Below, in pieces: positions 49,660 through 59,067 of a stretch of DNA of 64,000 nt. The translations under genes and the position numbers were made by a program. Each line of letters begins with the position of its first letter. Positions within the stretch are counted from its first letter, which is position 1. This stretch comes from Paenibacillus humicola (GTDB lineage Bacteria > Bacillota > Bacilli > Paenibacillales > Paenibacillaceae): the NCBI RefSeq assembly GCF_028826105.1, contig NZ_JAQGPL010000001.1:2382501-2446500 (forward strand), in the 5' to 3' direction. The notes beneath the pieces were generated by a model, which was not told the DNA's origin, ran no database searches, and was given only the letters and a program-made list of their open reading frames with translations.

Positions 49660-49734
49660 GGAACAAGCGTTTTTCGGCGAGCAGGCCATGCGGCAGGCGA
49701 ATGAGCAGGCGGCATAGCCGGCGGGTTTTGCCGT

Positions 49735-50757
49735 TCACTCGGTACGCAGGTACCGCTTATCCTTTAAAAATAACCGCCAGAACAGCACGAAGGCCGGAAA
49801 TAAGATGGCGGTTCCAATTCCGTAGCCCCACAGCAGGGATACAAACATCGTATGATTCGTAAACCCGGCTTCCACCGTCAGATCCGGGTAAATGATATAA
49901 GGCAGGTGCGCTCTGCCGTAGGCGAAGCTGGCCAGCGCGAACTGCACGACGACGGCGGCGACGGCCAGCCGGGGCCAGCCGGTTCGGCCATCGCGCCGCC
50001 GGATCCACAGCGCTCCGTACCCGGCCAGGAAGGCGACGAGCGACAGCAGAAACCAGATTTGCTGTCCGCTCATTCGGACGACGATCCATGACGCTTCCGG
50101 TTCCATCGTCACAATGACCAGCACGGCCATCATCAGAGCCAAGGGACCAAAGATGATGGCAAGCGACCGGTAACGAAGTGAAGAGACTTCGTCTCCGGCT
50201 TCCCGCCCGTAATCGCACAGAAACAGCGCTGACAGAAAAAGCTCCGTCATAATGCCGAAGCCGACATGGACGTATAAGGTCGGGCTGCGCAGCAAGTCGC
50301 CGAATTCCAGCTGAGGGTAGCCTTGTTTCGTATGGATGAAGCCTCCAAGCGTCATAGGCAGAATGCTGACGAGCAGGCCCGGGATGAGCAGGCCGGTCGC
50401 TCCGGAAACGAAGCGGAGAGCTTGAACGTGCTGCTGCACGGAATACGCGTATACGATAAACGCGCTGCGAAACAGCAGCAGAATGAGGACGAGGCTGACC
50501 GGCAAAAGAAGCAGAGTGCCCAGTACATTGGCGGCGCGGGGGAAAAAGACGACGAGCGCCACGACCAGCAGCACAAGAAACACGTTGGTCACTTCCCAGG
50601 ACGGGGACAGGAAGCGGTTGGCGATATCGGCCGCCCGCGGATTTTTTCGGCTGTAATACAGGGACCAGAAGCCTGCCCCGAAATCGATCGACCCTGCGAT
50701 GGAGTAAATGAACAAAAACACCCATAGAATCGTAATTGCCAGCGTTACGTCGTTCAT
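49735..50757 (-). CDS. cydB: Cytochrome bd-type quinol oxidase subunit II
   Basis: This 340-residue membrane protein has about eight hydrophobic helices. Landmarks of the CydB family are visible: ILWVFLFIYSIAGSIDFGAG, RFLSPSWEVTNVFLVLLVVA and FRSAFIVYAYSVQQHVQALR. It structures the oxidase with CydA but binds no heme itself. The start at 50757 is chosen for GGGAGAAACGC upstream and because it overlaps the cydA stop by 4 bases. The frame continues about 75 codons upstream antisense to no other gene but within cydA sequence, so it is rejected there. Confidence 0.93.
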   Translation of the reverse strand: MNDVTLAITILWVFLFIYSIAGSIDFGAGFWSLYYSRKNPRAADIANRFLSPSWEVTNVFLVLLVVALVVFFPRAANVLGTLLLLPVSLVLILLLFRSAFIVYAYSVQQHVQALRFVSGATGLLIPGLLVSILPMTLGGFIHTKQGYPQLEFGDLLRSPTLYVHVGFGIMTELFLSALFLCDYGREAGDEVSSLRYRSLAIIFGPLALMMAVLVIVTMEPEASWIVVRMSGQQIWFLLSLVAFLAGYGALWIRRRDGRTGWPRLAVAAVVVQFALASFAYGRAHLPYIIYPDLTVEAGFTNHTMFVSLLWGYGIGTAILFPAFVLFWRLFLKDKRYLRTE

Positions 50758-52100
50758 GCGTTTCTCCCTTCCGGCTTGCGCAGCTCCAGCATATCCGGCG
50801 TTACCGGATGCCGCTTGAAGTAATGGAGCATCACCGCGGAGGTCACGATCAGCAGAAAGACGTACAGTCCCAGAAACAAGACGAACAGCGTGCCGAGCTG
50901 CTGGGTTTTCGTCGCGGCGGAAGCGGTTTTCTGGATATGGTAAATGGTCCACGGCTGCCGTCCCGTGCAGCTGAACACCCATCCGGTCTCGATGCCGATC
51001 ATGGATAACGGCCCGGTGAATATAAGCGACCTTAGCAGCCAGCGCGGATATGGCTTCTTGAACGCAAGCCGCAGAACAATCGTCAGGCCCGATGCCAAAA
51101 TGAGCAGTGTGCCGATGCCGACCATCAGGTTAAAGAGGGTATGGATGAACAGCGGCGGCCATTCGGCTTCGGGGAAGTCGTTCAGCCCTTTTACGACGGT
51201 ATCGAACCGGTTGCCGGCGAGAAAGCTCAGCGCCCATGGAATTTCAATCGCCCCTTTGATCGTGCGGGTATCCCGGTCGGTAAAACCGCCGATCGCCAGC
51301 GGTGCATAGTCCTGCGTTTCGAACAGGCCTTCCGCCGCAGCCAGCTTCTCGGGCTGGAACCGGTGCAGCATTTGAGCGGTTTCATGCCCGTTGACCGCAG
51401 TCATCACCGACATGAAACAGCCGACCAGCAGGGCAAGAATCAAGCTTTTGCGGTGATACTCGCGTTCACGCTCGGATCTTTCACGGCGGAGCAGCTTATA
51501 CGCCGAGACCGAGGCGACGGCGAAGGCGCCGGTCATATAGGCCGACAGCAGGACGTGCATCGCAGTCGTAGGCAGACTCGGGTTGAATACCGCTGCGAGC
51601 GGGTCGACGTCCATGACTTGGCCGTTTACGAGCCGGAAGCCCTTGGGCGTGTTCATCCACGCATGGGCATCGGTAATGAGTACGGCGGACAGGCTGGAGC
51701 CGATCGCCACGAAAAGGACGCTTATAATCCGGACGGACGGCGAGAGCCGGTCGGCTGCGTAGACGTAAATGCTCATGAACAGCGCTTCCAGGAAAAACGC
51801 CCAAATTTCGATCTGGAAGGGCAGGGCGATCACCTGCCCGACGATTTCCATAAAGCCCGGCCACAGCAGCGACAGCATAATGCCGACGATCGTTCCCGAC
51901 GGAATCGCGACGCCGAGAATAATCGCGAAGCCTTTGGTCCACCGCTTGGCCATCGTGGCGTAATCGCGGTCTTTCCGGATTTGATACCAAATTTCCGCGA
52001 TGACGATCATAAAAGGCAGTCCGACTCCCATCGTCGCGAAAATGATATGGAACGCCATGGACGATCCGAACAACGACCGCGCTAACGAAACGTTATCCAT
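50754..52100 (-). CDS. cydA: Cytochrome bd-type quinol oxidase subunit I (short Q-loop, CIO-like)
   Basis: This 448-residue catalytic subunit carries hemes b558, b595 and d. The N-terminal heme ligand is His18 in SSMAFHIIFATMG; a second ligand region is MHVLLSAYMTGAFAVAS. The segment GWVFSCTGRQPWTIYHIQKT is the GRQPW signature of quinol oxidases of this family. The Q-loop (about 245-300) is short, as in cyanide-insensitive and Bacillus types. This high-affinity oxidase complements the Qox enzyme encoded elsewhere in the window. The start has GGAGG upstream. cydC and cydD are not in this window. Confidence 0.95.
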   Translation of the reverse strand: MDNVSLARSLFGSSMAFHIIFATMGVGLPFMIVIAEIWYQIRKDRDYATMAKRWTKGFAIILGVAIPSGTIVGIMLSLLWPGFMEIVGQVIALPFQIEIWAFFLEALFMSIYVYAADRLSPSVRIISVLFVAIGSSLSAVLITDAHAWMNTPKGFRLVNGQVMDVDPLAAVFNPSLPTTAMHVLLSAYMTGAFAVASVSAYKLLRRERSEREREYHRKSLILALLVGCFMSVMTAVNGHETAQMLHRFQPEKLAAAEGLFETQDYAPLAIGGFTDRDTRTIKGAIEIPWALSFLAGNRFDTVVKGLNDFPEAEWPPLFIHTLFNLMVGIGTLLILASGLTIVLRLAFKKPYPRWLLRSLIFTGPLSMIGIETGWVFSCTGRQPWTIYHIQKTASAATKTQQLGTLFVLFLGLYVFLLIVTSAVMLHYFKRHPVTPDMLELRKPEGRNA

Positions 52101-52187
52101 ACTTTTCCTCCGTTTCGGCATGCTTGATTCGGATAGTTTGGGCAATCGAATGCCAATGTATGCCTCAAATGGATGGAAAAGCTGAAA

Positions 52188-52240
52188 ACAAAAAGGACTG
52201 CAGCTCAGCTTGTTCAAGCCGTCCTGCAATCCCTTTTGTT
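52188..52240 (-). terminator. Terminator between the hydroxyacid dehydrogenase gene and cydA
   Basis: AAAAGGACTGCAG (52191-52203) pairs with CTGCAATCCCTTTT (52224-52237) with a small mismatch. On the minus strand CTTTTTG follows. Confidence 0.65.
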
Positions 52241-52286
52241 GGTAAACGGCGCCAGCTAGTCACGTGCCGATGTTAGCGAACAGGCT

Positions 52287-53258
52287 TCACTCCGGCCGGT
52301 TTACCCAGTTGGGCGGCGTGCCTCCCTGTAGCGCCTGAATTAAATTATCGGCCGCCATATGCCCCATTCGCAGCCGGGTTTTGACGCTGGCGCTGCCGAT
52401 ATGGGGAAGGGCGACGACGTTCGGGAGCGTCAGCAGCGGGTGATCCGTTGCGACCGGCTCCCGTTCGAATACGTCCAGCCCGGCGGCCCAGATCGTTTTC
52501 GATTTCAGGGCGTCGTACAGCGCCGCTTCGTCGACGATACCGCCGCGCGACGTATTGACCAGCACGGCCGTCGACTTCATCAGCGACAGCTCCCGCCGCC
52601 CGATCAAGCCATGGGTGTCCGGGGAATAGGGAACGAGAATGCAGACAAAATCGGATTCCCGCAGCAGGTCGTCCATCTCGGCGTAGGTGAGGCTCAGCCG
52701 CTCTTCGGCGTGCGGCTTACGCGTCCGGCTGTAATAGGAAACCTGCATGCCGAATGCGTCCGCCCGGCGGGCGAGCGCCTCCCCGATCCGCCCGAGGCCG
52801 ATGATGCCGAGGCGCGCGCCATACACGTCCTGGCCGGTCAGCTGCATGGGCGACCACGTCACCCAATCGCCCCGGCGGAGATAATCGGATGCTTCCACGA
52901 GCCGCCGCGCCGCCGCCATGAGCAGGGCAAAGGTCAGATCGGCCGTCGTCTCCGTCAGGACGCCCGGCGTGTTCGTCACTTTAATCCCGCGGGCGGAAGC
53001 GGCGGCGACGTCGATATTGTTGTAGCCGACCGCCATGTTGGCGATGACCGACAAGCGTTCGGCGCCAGCCAGCAGCGTATCGTCGATCTTTTCGGTCAGC
53101 AGGCAGAAAAGGCCGTCGGCATGGCGGATCTCCCGTTCCAGCACCTCGCGCGGCACCGGAACGTCCTCTTCCGGCCACATCGAAACTTCGGCCGCTTCGT
53201 TCAGTTTCGCCACGATGTCACTGTCGATTTTCCGGGTTACATAGACGTGCGGTTTCAT
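52287..53258 (-). CDS. D-isomer-specific 2-hydroxyacid dehydrogenase (glyoxylate/hydroxypyruvate reductase type)
   Basis: This 323-residue NAD(P)H-dependent dehydrogenase has the Rossmann motif LGIIGLGRIGEALARRA, catalytic Arg in VNTSRGGIVDE, Glu in LDVFEREPV and His in NVVALPHIGSAS. The N-terminal half holds VIANMAVGYNNIDVAAASAR. The closest look is GyaR/GhrB-like enzymes that reduce glyoxylate or hydroxypyruvate. The start at 53258 is chosen for GAGGTAGTGCA upstream. A palindromic catabolite-repression-like site lies 130 bases upstream. Confidence 0.92.
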   Translation of the reverse strand: MKPHVYVTRKIDSDIVAKLNEAAEVSMWPEEDVPVPREVLEREIRHADGLFCLLTEKIDDTLLAGAERLSVIANMAVGYNNIDVAAASARGIKVTNTPGVLTETTADLTFALLMAAARRLVEASDYLRRGDWVTWSPMQLTGQDVYGARLGIIGLGRIGEALARRADAFGMQVSYYSRTRKPHAEERLSLTYAEMDDLLRESDFVCILVPYSPDTHGLIGRRELSLMKSTAVLVNTSRGGIVDEAALYDALKSKTIWAAGLDVFEREPVATDHPLLTLPNVVALPHIGSASVKTRLRMGHMAADNLIQALQGGTPPNWVNRPE

Positions 53259-53387
53259 TGCACTACCTCTTTTCCGTTCCGTATGGTTCCGCGCTCCTCG
53301 CCTCGGAGTGGGGACAACGAAAAACACGCTGCCCTCAAATCGGAGCGTCTTCCCCGCAAGTATAGCCGGACCGGCTTTCACTAGGCC

Positions 53388-53399
53388 GTAAGCGCTTAC
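53388..53399. promoter_or_regulatory. cre-like palindrome GTAAGCGCTTAC
   Basis: A perfect 12-base palindrome with the central CG of CcpA sites (consensus TGWNANCGNTNWCA). The outermost T and A of the consensus are replaced by C. It lies upstream of the 2-hydroxyacid dehydrogenase gene. Confidence 0.35.
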
Positions 53400-53503
53400 C
53401 GCTAATTGTGCCCGGAGCCGAGCGCCGGCAGGCGGGGAACGTATTACGAACACGTTTATCCGCATTCTAGCAAATGGAATTTGCCCTGACAAGACGAGAT
53501 TTG

Positions 53504-54541
53504 TTATTCGTTCCCTCCTTGCTCGCGAATCGGCTGACGGGGCAGCCGGACGGTTACGGTCGTTCCGCCCCCGTGCCCGCTATGGAAGGACAGGCCGTAC
53601 GAAGCGCCGTAAAAAAGCTGGAACCGGTTATGAATATTGGACAAGCCATAGCCGTGCCGCTGATCCGGAGCAAGCGGGCGGGTGGCCCGCCGGATCTGCT
53701 CTTCGGTCATGCCGACGCCGTCGTCGGCGATCAAAATCCGGATATTGCCGCAGTCCGTTTCGATCCGGATCCGGATATGGCCGGTCTTGTCCGGCTTTTC
53801 CATGATCCCGTGCAGGAAAGCGTTCTCCACGATCGGCTGCAGCGATATTTTCGGAATCGCCGCGTTCAGCAGGCTTTCGTCCTCCACCGCGATTTCGAGC
53901 CGGATGCCGAAGTCGAACCGGTGATTCTGAATCTCGGTATACAAGGAGATGTGGGAAAGCTCGTCGCCGATCGTCACGATTTCTTTACCGTTGCCCAACG
54001 TTAATTTGTAAAATTTTTACAATATAACAATAAGCTTCGATATTTCCGGCACGTTCCGCTCGATGGCGATCCAGTTGATCAGGTCCAGCGTGTTGTACAA
54101 AAAATGCGGATTGATTTGCGATTGCAGCGCTTTCAATTCGGCGGATTTGATTTCGGTGCCGAGCGCGAACTGGTCGTTCAGCAGCTGCTTCGTATTTTCG
54201 ATCATGTAATTGTAGTTTTCCACCAGCTGGCCGATTTCGTCTCGCCCGAGGTTGGCCTTGATCGTCTCGAGGCTCCCCTCCTTCACCCGCTTCATCTTTC
54301 GGATAAGCAGCCCGATTCTACGCGACATCATCCGGGATAGAACAAAGGCGATCAAATACGCGAACGTCCCCATGATCAGCATGGCGAGCAGCGTCTGATT
54401 CCGGATATTTTTGCTCGAGGCGAGAATTTCCCGGTACGGTACGATCGAGATCAAATTCCAGTCCGTGCCTTCGATCCGTTTGGCGCCGGCCAATATGTTT
54501 TCGCCGTGCCAGGTGATTTCTTTCCAGGGCGAGGCTGTTGC
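53504..54541 (-). pseudogene. YesM-type sensor kinase, truncated at its 5' end and interrupted by a stop codon
   Basis: Read on the minus strand, this starts abruptly inside the sensor domain (SPWKEITWHGENILAGAKRI), then has a transmembrane helix, a HAMP domain (MSRRIGLLIRKMKRVKEGSL), the His_kinase signature (LQSQINPHFLYNTLDLINW) and a HATPase domain (IVENAFLHGIMEK, DDGVGMTEEQ, GYGLSNIHNRFQLFYG). Between LIVIL and KFYKL is TAA at 54017-54019, in the same frame. In the intact YesM of this window the matching residue is Ser in SLSRFYKLSL. A TCA-to-TAA change would explain it. About 250 N-terminal residues are missing beyond 54541. Confidence 0.88.
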
Positions 54542-55159
54542 GATTCGGCTGTCGTGGCCAGCAAAACAGGCATCTGCACGGGCGATTCGCTGCGGCGGAC
54601 AGTCGAAGCCAGCCTGACCCGCCTGCAGACGGACAGGCTTGATGTGCTGCAAATTCACGGTATGAGCTATTCGGAGCGCGACCGGCGAGCCGTCCTGGAG
54701 CGGGGCGGAATACTGGAAGCGATGATCCGGCTGAAGGACGAAGGCCTCGTCCGTTTTATCGGGTTTACGAGCGAGGACAATAACGACGCGGTCTATGAAT
54801 TTATACGGTGCGGGCAATTTGACATGATGCAAATTTGCTACAACCTGTTCATGCAGCATCCGTTCGACCCGAACCGCCCGTTTGGCAGCATGCTGGAGGC
54901 CGAGAAGGCGGGCATGGGCATCGCCGCTATGCGGACGACGACCTCGGGGCTGTTTCAGCGCTGGATGCAGGCGGTGCACAAGGAAAATACGTTCGATTAC
55001 ACGCCGGCGCTCATTCAGTACGTGCTCGCCAATCCGTACGTCGACGTCGCGCTGGTCGGCATGCGAAGCGCCGAGCAGGTCCGAAAAAACGCCGCCCTTT
55101 GCGGCGGCGATGCGCCGGGAAGGGTGAGTCTCGATGACATTTTCACCTATTACGTTTAA
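54542..55159 (+). pseudogene. Aldo/keto reductase, missing its N-terminal third
   Basis: The sequence enters the family in mid-domain at DSAVVASKTGICTGDSLRRT, followed by LTRLQTDRLDVLQIHGMSY, VRFIGFTSEDNNDAVYEFI, FDMMQICYNLFMQHPFDPN, MGIAAMRTTTSGLFQRWMQA and VDVALVGMRSAEQVRKNAAL. About 205 residues remain. The catalytic Lys (ASKTG) and His (QIHG) are present, but the Asp and Tyr of the tetrad and the first strands are absent, because the sequence upstream of about 54542 belongs to the sensor kinase on the other strand. No start codon with a ribosome site lies at the junction. The 3' end overlaps the next gene by 26 bases, so the original gene was probably operonic with it. Confidence 0.85.
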
Positions 55160-56144
55160 TGCCGGATACATGTGCGTCGATGCTTATGCCCATGTCGGAA
55201 TCCCGCGCTTCGGATCCGTCGGTCAGCTGATCGGCAATATGGACAGGCACGGCATCCGCAAATCGGCGAGCGTGCTCGGACCGCTTGTGCCGGATCTGGG
55301 CGCGCTGTACGAATCGGTGAGCCGCTACCCGGACCGCCTTCGCGGCTTCGGCATCGTCTTCGGGGCAACGGCCGGTCAGCGCGCCGAGCTGGCCTGCATT
55401 CAGCTGGAAGCGGGAGCGCTCGGCATTCGGATGGGAGCCGGCGAAGCCGCCGGGAATCCCGAGATACTAAGGGCCATCGGCGAACGGGGAAGATGGCTCT
55501 ACGTCTTCGATCCGTACTCCGACGAGCGGGTAGCAGGGCTGCTGCTCGAGTGGCTGGAGCGTTATCCCGGCGCCAGGCTCGCCGCCCCGCATTTTCTGAA
55601 GGCCGGCTTTATCGCAGACGCAATCGGCGGGAACAGAGCGGAGCTGCTCCGGCATCCGCATTTCTACGCGATTCTGTCCCGGCACGGGGAGATGGAGAGC
55701 CGAAAACCGTATCCGCACGACGATTTCCGCCCTTGGATCGAGCATCTCATCGACCATATGGGCTGGGAGCGCATCTTTTGGGGCAGCGAATATCCGGTGC
55801 TGTATTGGCGCAACGAAACGATCGCTTCCGCGATTTCGTGGATTCGGGCTTTGGTCCCCGAAATAACGGACGATCAGCTGCAGGGCTTCCTCGGGGGCAA
55901 TGCGCAGCGGGTGCTGTTCGATACTCCGCCCCCGCCCGTCCAGCAGGTGAAGACGCCGGAATGGGTTTCGGCGCAGTTCGAGTTCGACCGGGAGGTACCC
56001 TTTTTCCATCCGGGCGGAATTTCGGTGCCGTCGGCGCTGTACCGGCGGTTGTTTGACCGTTATATGGAAGACGTCAACGGGTCCGGCACGGCGTTCGGCG
56101 ATTATTTGCTGCAGCTGCTGAAGGAGCGCCTCGACATGGACTGA
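55134..56144 (+). CDS. Amidohydrolase_2-family protein with altered metal site
   Basis: This 336-residue TIM-barrel protein has a family-like opening CVDAYAHVGIPRFGS, but the normal H-x-H reads A-Y-A-H, so the first zinc-binding His is lost. Mid-barrel APHFLKAG supplies the next His, and MGWERIFWGSEYPVLYW resembles the SDYP acid motif with Glu for Asp. The C-terminal 60 residues (TPEWVSAQFEFDREVPFF and onwards) are an extra domain. The ATG is preceded by AAGGGTGAG and lies within the 3' end of the broken aldo/keto reductase. Activity is uncertain; it may be a binding protein or use one metal. Confidence 0.8.
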   Translation: MTFSPITFNAGYMCVDAYAHVGIPRFGSVGQLIGNMDRHGIRKSASVLGPLVPDLGALYESVSRYPDRLRGFGIVFGATAGQRAELACIQLEAGALGIRMGAGEAAGNPEILRAIGERGRWLYVFDPYSDERVAGLLLEWLERYPGARLAAPHFLKAGFIADAIGGNRAELLRHPHFYAILSRHGEMESRKPYPHDDFRPWIEHLIDHMGWERIFWGSEYPVLYWRNETIASAISWIRALVPEITDDQLQGFLGGNAQRVLFDTPPPPVQQVKTPEWVSAQFEFDREVPFFHPGGISVPSALYRRLFDRYMEDVNGSGTAFGDYLLQLLKERLDMD

Positions 56145-56247
56145 GGAAAAAATTTTACCCATAATGCGAAGATTAAGCTATTACCCGCCGTCCGGAGCGA
56201 ATGATATGATGTTGATACACGGGGTGACAAAGGAGGAAGCAGCGACA

Positions 56248-58689
56248 ATGAAAGCGGAAAGGCAGGCTGATCCGGTCCGGGTCACGGAGCGGTTCGATTT
56301 CGGATGGCGGTTTTTGCTCGGCGACGCGGAAGGCGCGGGTCAAGAGCATTTCGACGACAGCGCTTGGCGGACGCTGGATCTGCCGCACGACTGGAGCGTG
56401 GAAGGCGAGTTCAGCGCCGATCATCCGGCCGGCGGCGACGGCGCGTATTTGCCGGCCGGCATCGGCTGGTATCGTAAGCGCTTTATTTTGCCGGAGCATT
56501 CGAACGGGCGGCATGTGGAAGTGCGGTTCGACGGCGTGTACATGAACAGCGAGGTCTGGATTAACGGCCATTATTTGGGCAAAAGGCCGAACGGCTATAT
56601 CGGCTTTCATTACGATTTGACGCCGTATTTGCATTCGGACGGCCGCAGCAATACACTCGCGGTCCGGGCCGACAATTCGGAACAGCCGGGCTCTCGCTGG
56701 TATACCGGCTCCGGGATTTACCGGCACGTCTGGCTGATTCGCACCGGCGCTGCGCGACTGGACAACTGGGGCGTCCATGTGACGACGCCGGACGTTTCGG
56801 CTTCGCTCGGGACGGCCAAGGTGACCGTGAACGTCGTGAACGAGCTGGGAACTGGCCGGTATGCGAGCCTAAGAACCGATATCGTCGATGCGGATGGAAC
56901 TGTCGCAGCCTCGAAGACGGCTGGCGCATTTTTGCCGGATCTGGGCACGTACGCGATGAGCGTCGATCTCCAGGTAAACGATCCGAAGCTGTGGTCGGAG
57001 GTCTCGCCGTATTTGTACACGCTGCGAACGTCACTTTATATCGACGACCGGCTGGCGGACGAGATGGAGACGCCGTTTGGATTTCGTGCCATCGCGTTCG
57101 ATGCCGACCGCGGATTTATGGTGAACGGCGCACGCGTGAAGCTGAACGGGGTCTGCCTGCATCATGACGGCGGCTGCGTGGGCGCAGCCGTTCCCGAACG
57201 GGTATGGGAACGAAGACTTCAATTGCTGAAGGAAATGGGCTGCAATGCCATCCGGATGAGCCATAACCCGCCGTCGCCCGAGCTGCTGGACCTGTGCGAC
57301 CGGATGGGCTTCTTCGTTATGGACGAGGCGTTCGACGAATGGACGCATTCAAAAGCGAAGAGCGGCTCGGCGGCTTACGGGTATTACAAATATTTCGACG
57401 AATGGTGGGAGCGCGATCTGACGGACATGCTTCGCCGGGATCGCAACCATCCGTCCATCATTATGTGGAGCGTCGGCAACGAAATTCCCGAGCAGTCGCA
57501 GCCCGCCGGTCCCGGCCTGCTGAAGCGGCTTATGGACGTCTGCCGGAGAGAGGACCCGACGCGTCCGGTAACGCTGGCGTGCGATAATATCGGCTCGGAC
57601 ATCAACGCCGCAACGGACGAGTTTCTGGAGCTGCTGGACGTCGTCGGCTACAACTATGTGAACCGGTGGCGCGGACGGACCGAAACCTTCTATGCGGAGG
57701 ACCGGGTCCGTTACCCGCAGATGAAAATGATCGGCAGCGAGCATTCTTCCGTGCGCAGCACCCGTGCGGATTACCGGCTGAGCGGGCCGCTTACGGCGGA
57801 TACGCGCAGCGACGAAGCCGCGGCCTGGCGCAATCCGACCTATTACACGGGCATGATCCGCGCCGAGCGGCTCTGGAAATTTACGCGCATGCACGATTAC
57901 GTGGCCGGCGATTTCATGTGGACGGGCATCGATTATTTGGGCGAAGCGCGCTGGCCGAACAAAAGCAGCAGCGCCGGCGTCATCGACCTGTGCGGCTTTC
58001 CGAAGGACGGCTATTATTTTTATAAAAGCCAATGGACGGCGGAGCCGATGATTCACCCGTTTCCCCATTGGAACTGGGAAGGCCGCGAAGGGCAGATCAT
58101 TCCGGTGCTCTGCTACACGAACTGCGATACCGTCGAGCTGTTCGTGAACGGCAAATCGTTCGGCGTGAAAAGCTGCGAATTTCCGCTGCAGGGGATGACG
58201 AAACGGTACGGTCATTACGACAAGCCTTTCGTGCACGCCACGACGTCGGACCTGCATCTCGCCTGGGACGTTCCGTATGAGCCCGGCGTGCTGCGGTTTG
58301 TCGGCACCAGAGACGGGAAAGAGGTCTGCGTCGCCGAGCGGGAAACGACGGGGACACCGGTCCGGCTGGAGCTGGAGACGGACCGCGGCACGCTTGCGGC
58401 GGACGGCACGGATGCCGCGCATGTGACCGTGCGGCTGACGGACGCCCGGGGCAGGCTGGTTCCGGCAGCCGACTGTTCCGTTTCGTTTTCGGTGCAAGGA
58501 GCGGGTACGCTCATCGGGGTCGACAACGGCGATCCGGCAAGCCGCGAATCATTTAAATCGAATACTAGAAAGACGTACGGCGGTCTATGCCTCGCCATCG
58601 TTCAAGCCGGGCTTCATCCGGGCACGGTCGTCATTCGGGCGGAGGCCGAAGGGCTGGAAGCCGCCGAAGCGACCGTACGGGTGCAATAA
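56248..58689 (+). CDS. Glycoside hydrolase family 2 (beta-galactosidase/beta-glucuronidase-like)
   Basis: This 813-residue cytosolic enzyme has an N-terminal jelly-roll (FDFGWRFLLGDAEGAGQEHF, LDLPHDWSVEGEFS), an immunoglobulin-like middle domain and a TIM barrel. The acid/base Glu412 lies in WSVGNEIPEQ and the nucleophile Glu498 in MIGSEHSSVR. C-terminal domains of the DUF4982 and big-repeat type (GTLAADGTDAAHVTVRL, GAGTLIGVDNGDPASRESF) follow. The absence of a signal peptide suggests action on imported oligosaccharides. ATG 56248 is chosen for AAAGGAGG upstream; a longer frame begins at 56164. It is probably controlled with the YesMN-linked importer downstream. Confidence 0.92.
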   Translation: MKAERQADPVRVTERFDFGWRFLLGDAEGAGQEHFDDSAWRTLDLPHDWSVEGEFSADHPAGGDGAYLPAGIGWYRKRFILPEHSNGRHVEVRFDGVYMNSEVWINGHYLGKRPNGYIGFHYDLTPYLHSDGRSNTLAVRADNSEQPGSRWYTGSGIYRHVWLIRTGAARLDNWGVHVTTPDVSASLGTAKVTVNVVNELGTGRYASLRTDIVDADGTVAASKTAGAFLPDLGTYAMSVDLQVNDPKLWSEVSPYLYTLRTSLYIDDRLADEMETPFGFRAIAFDADRGFMVNGARVKLNGVCLHHDGGCVGAAVPERVWERRLQLLKEMGCNAIRMSHNPPSPELLDLCDRMGFFVMDEAFDEWTHSKAKSGSAAYGYYKYFDEWWERDLTDMLRRDRNHPSIIMWSVGNEIPEQSQPAGPGLLKRLMDVCRREDPTRPVTLACDNIGSDINAATDEFLELLDVVGYNYVNRWRGRTETFYAEDRVRYPQMKMIGSEHSSVRSTRADYRLSGPLTADTRSDEAAAWRNPTYYTGMIRAERLWKFTRMHDYVAGDFMWTGIDYLGEARWPNKSSSAGVIDLCGFPKDGYYFYKSQWTAEPMIHPFPHWNWEGREGQIIPVLCYTNCDTVELFVNGKSFGVKSCEFPLQGMTKRYGHYDKPFVHATTSDLHLAWDVPYEPGVLRFVGTRDGKEVCVAERETTGTPVRLELETDRGTLAADGTDAAHVTVRLTDARGRLVPAADCSVSFSVQGAGTLIGVDNGDPASRESFKSNTRKTYGGLCLAIVQAGLHPGTVVIRAEAEGLEAAEATVRVQ

Positions 58690-59067
58690 TCGGCAAACTT
58701 ACGAGTACGCATTCGGACGGCGAGAAAGCGCTTTAATTAAAAAGGCGGGCGGAACTGGACGAAGATGCGCCGACTGCCGGAGCCTGAGCTCCGCCTGCCC
58801 CGCTTCCGTGGCAACGGCCTGGCTGCTTCGCTCAGGCAAACGCCCAAATTGGAGCCGGCTTCCGCCTGCCTGCCTTGCGGCACTATCCCCTCACGTTCCG
58901 GCCCTCTGCCGGTCCTGTCCGCAAGCGTTCATAATGAATTGACCAGTCAACGTCAATCTGATCGTTTCCAATCGTTTTTGATTTTCATGTAGGTTCCTAT
59001 GCTGCCCACCGTGTTTATTCGCAGAAGTTTCGACAGGTTTGCCTTAACCTTGCAAGGGGGGAGAATC
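58690..59067. other. Gene-free stretch with cre-like site
   Basis: No gene is seen in these 378 bases. It contains a near-palindrome AGAAAGCGCTTTAA (58723-58736) resembling a CcpA cre site, and long imperfect G/C-rich dyads near 58742-58800 that could end the GH2 transcript. I could not place a promoter with confidence. Confidence 0.45.

Noticed and set aside
53504..53998. A separate short histidine-kinase ATPase gene starting at 53998
   Set aside because: It is in the same frame as the kinase upstream, separated only by one TAA codon, and begins in the middle of a conserved helix, so it is the tail of a broken gene.
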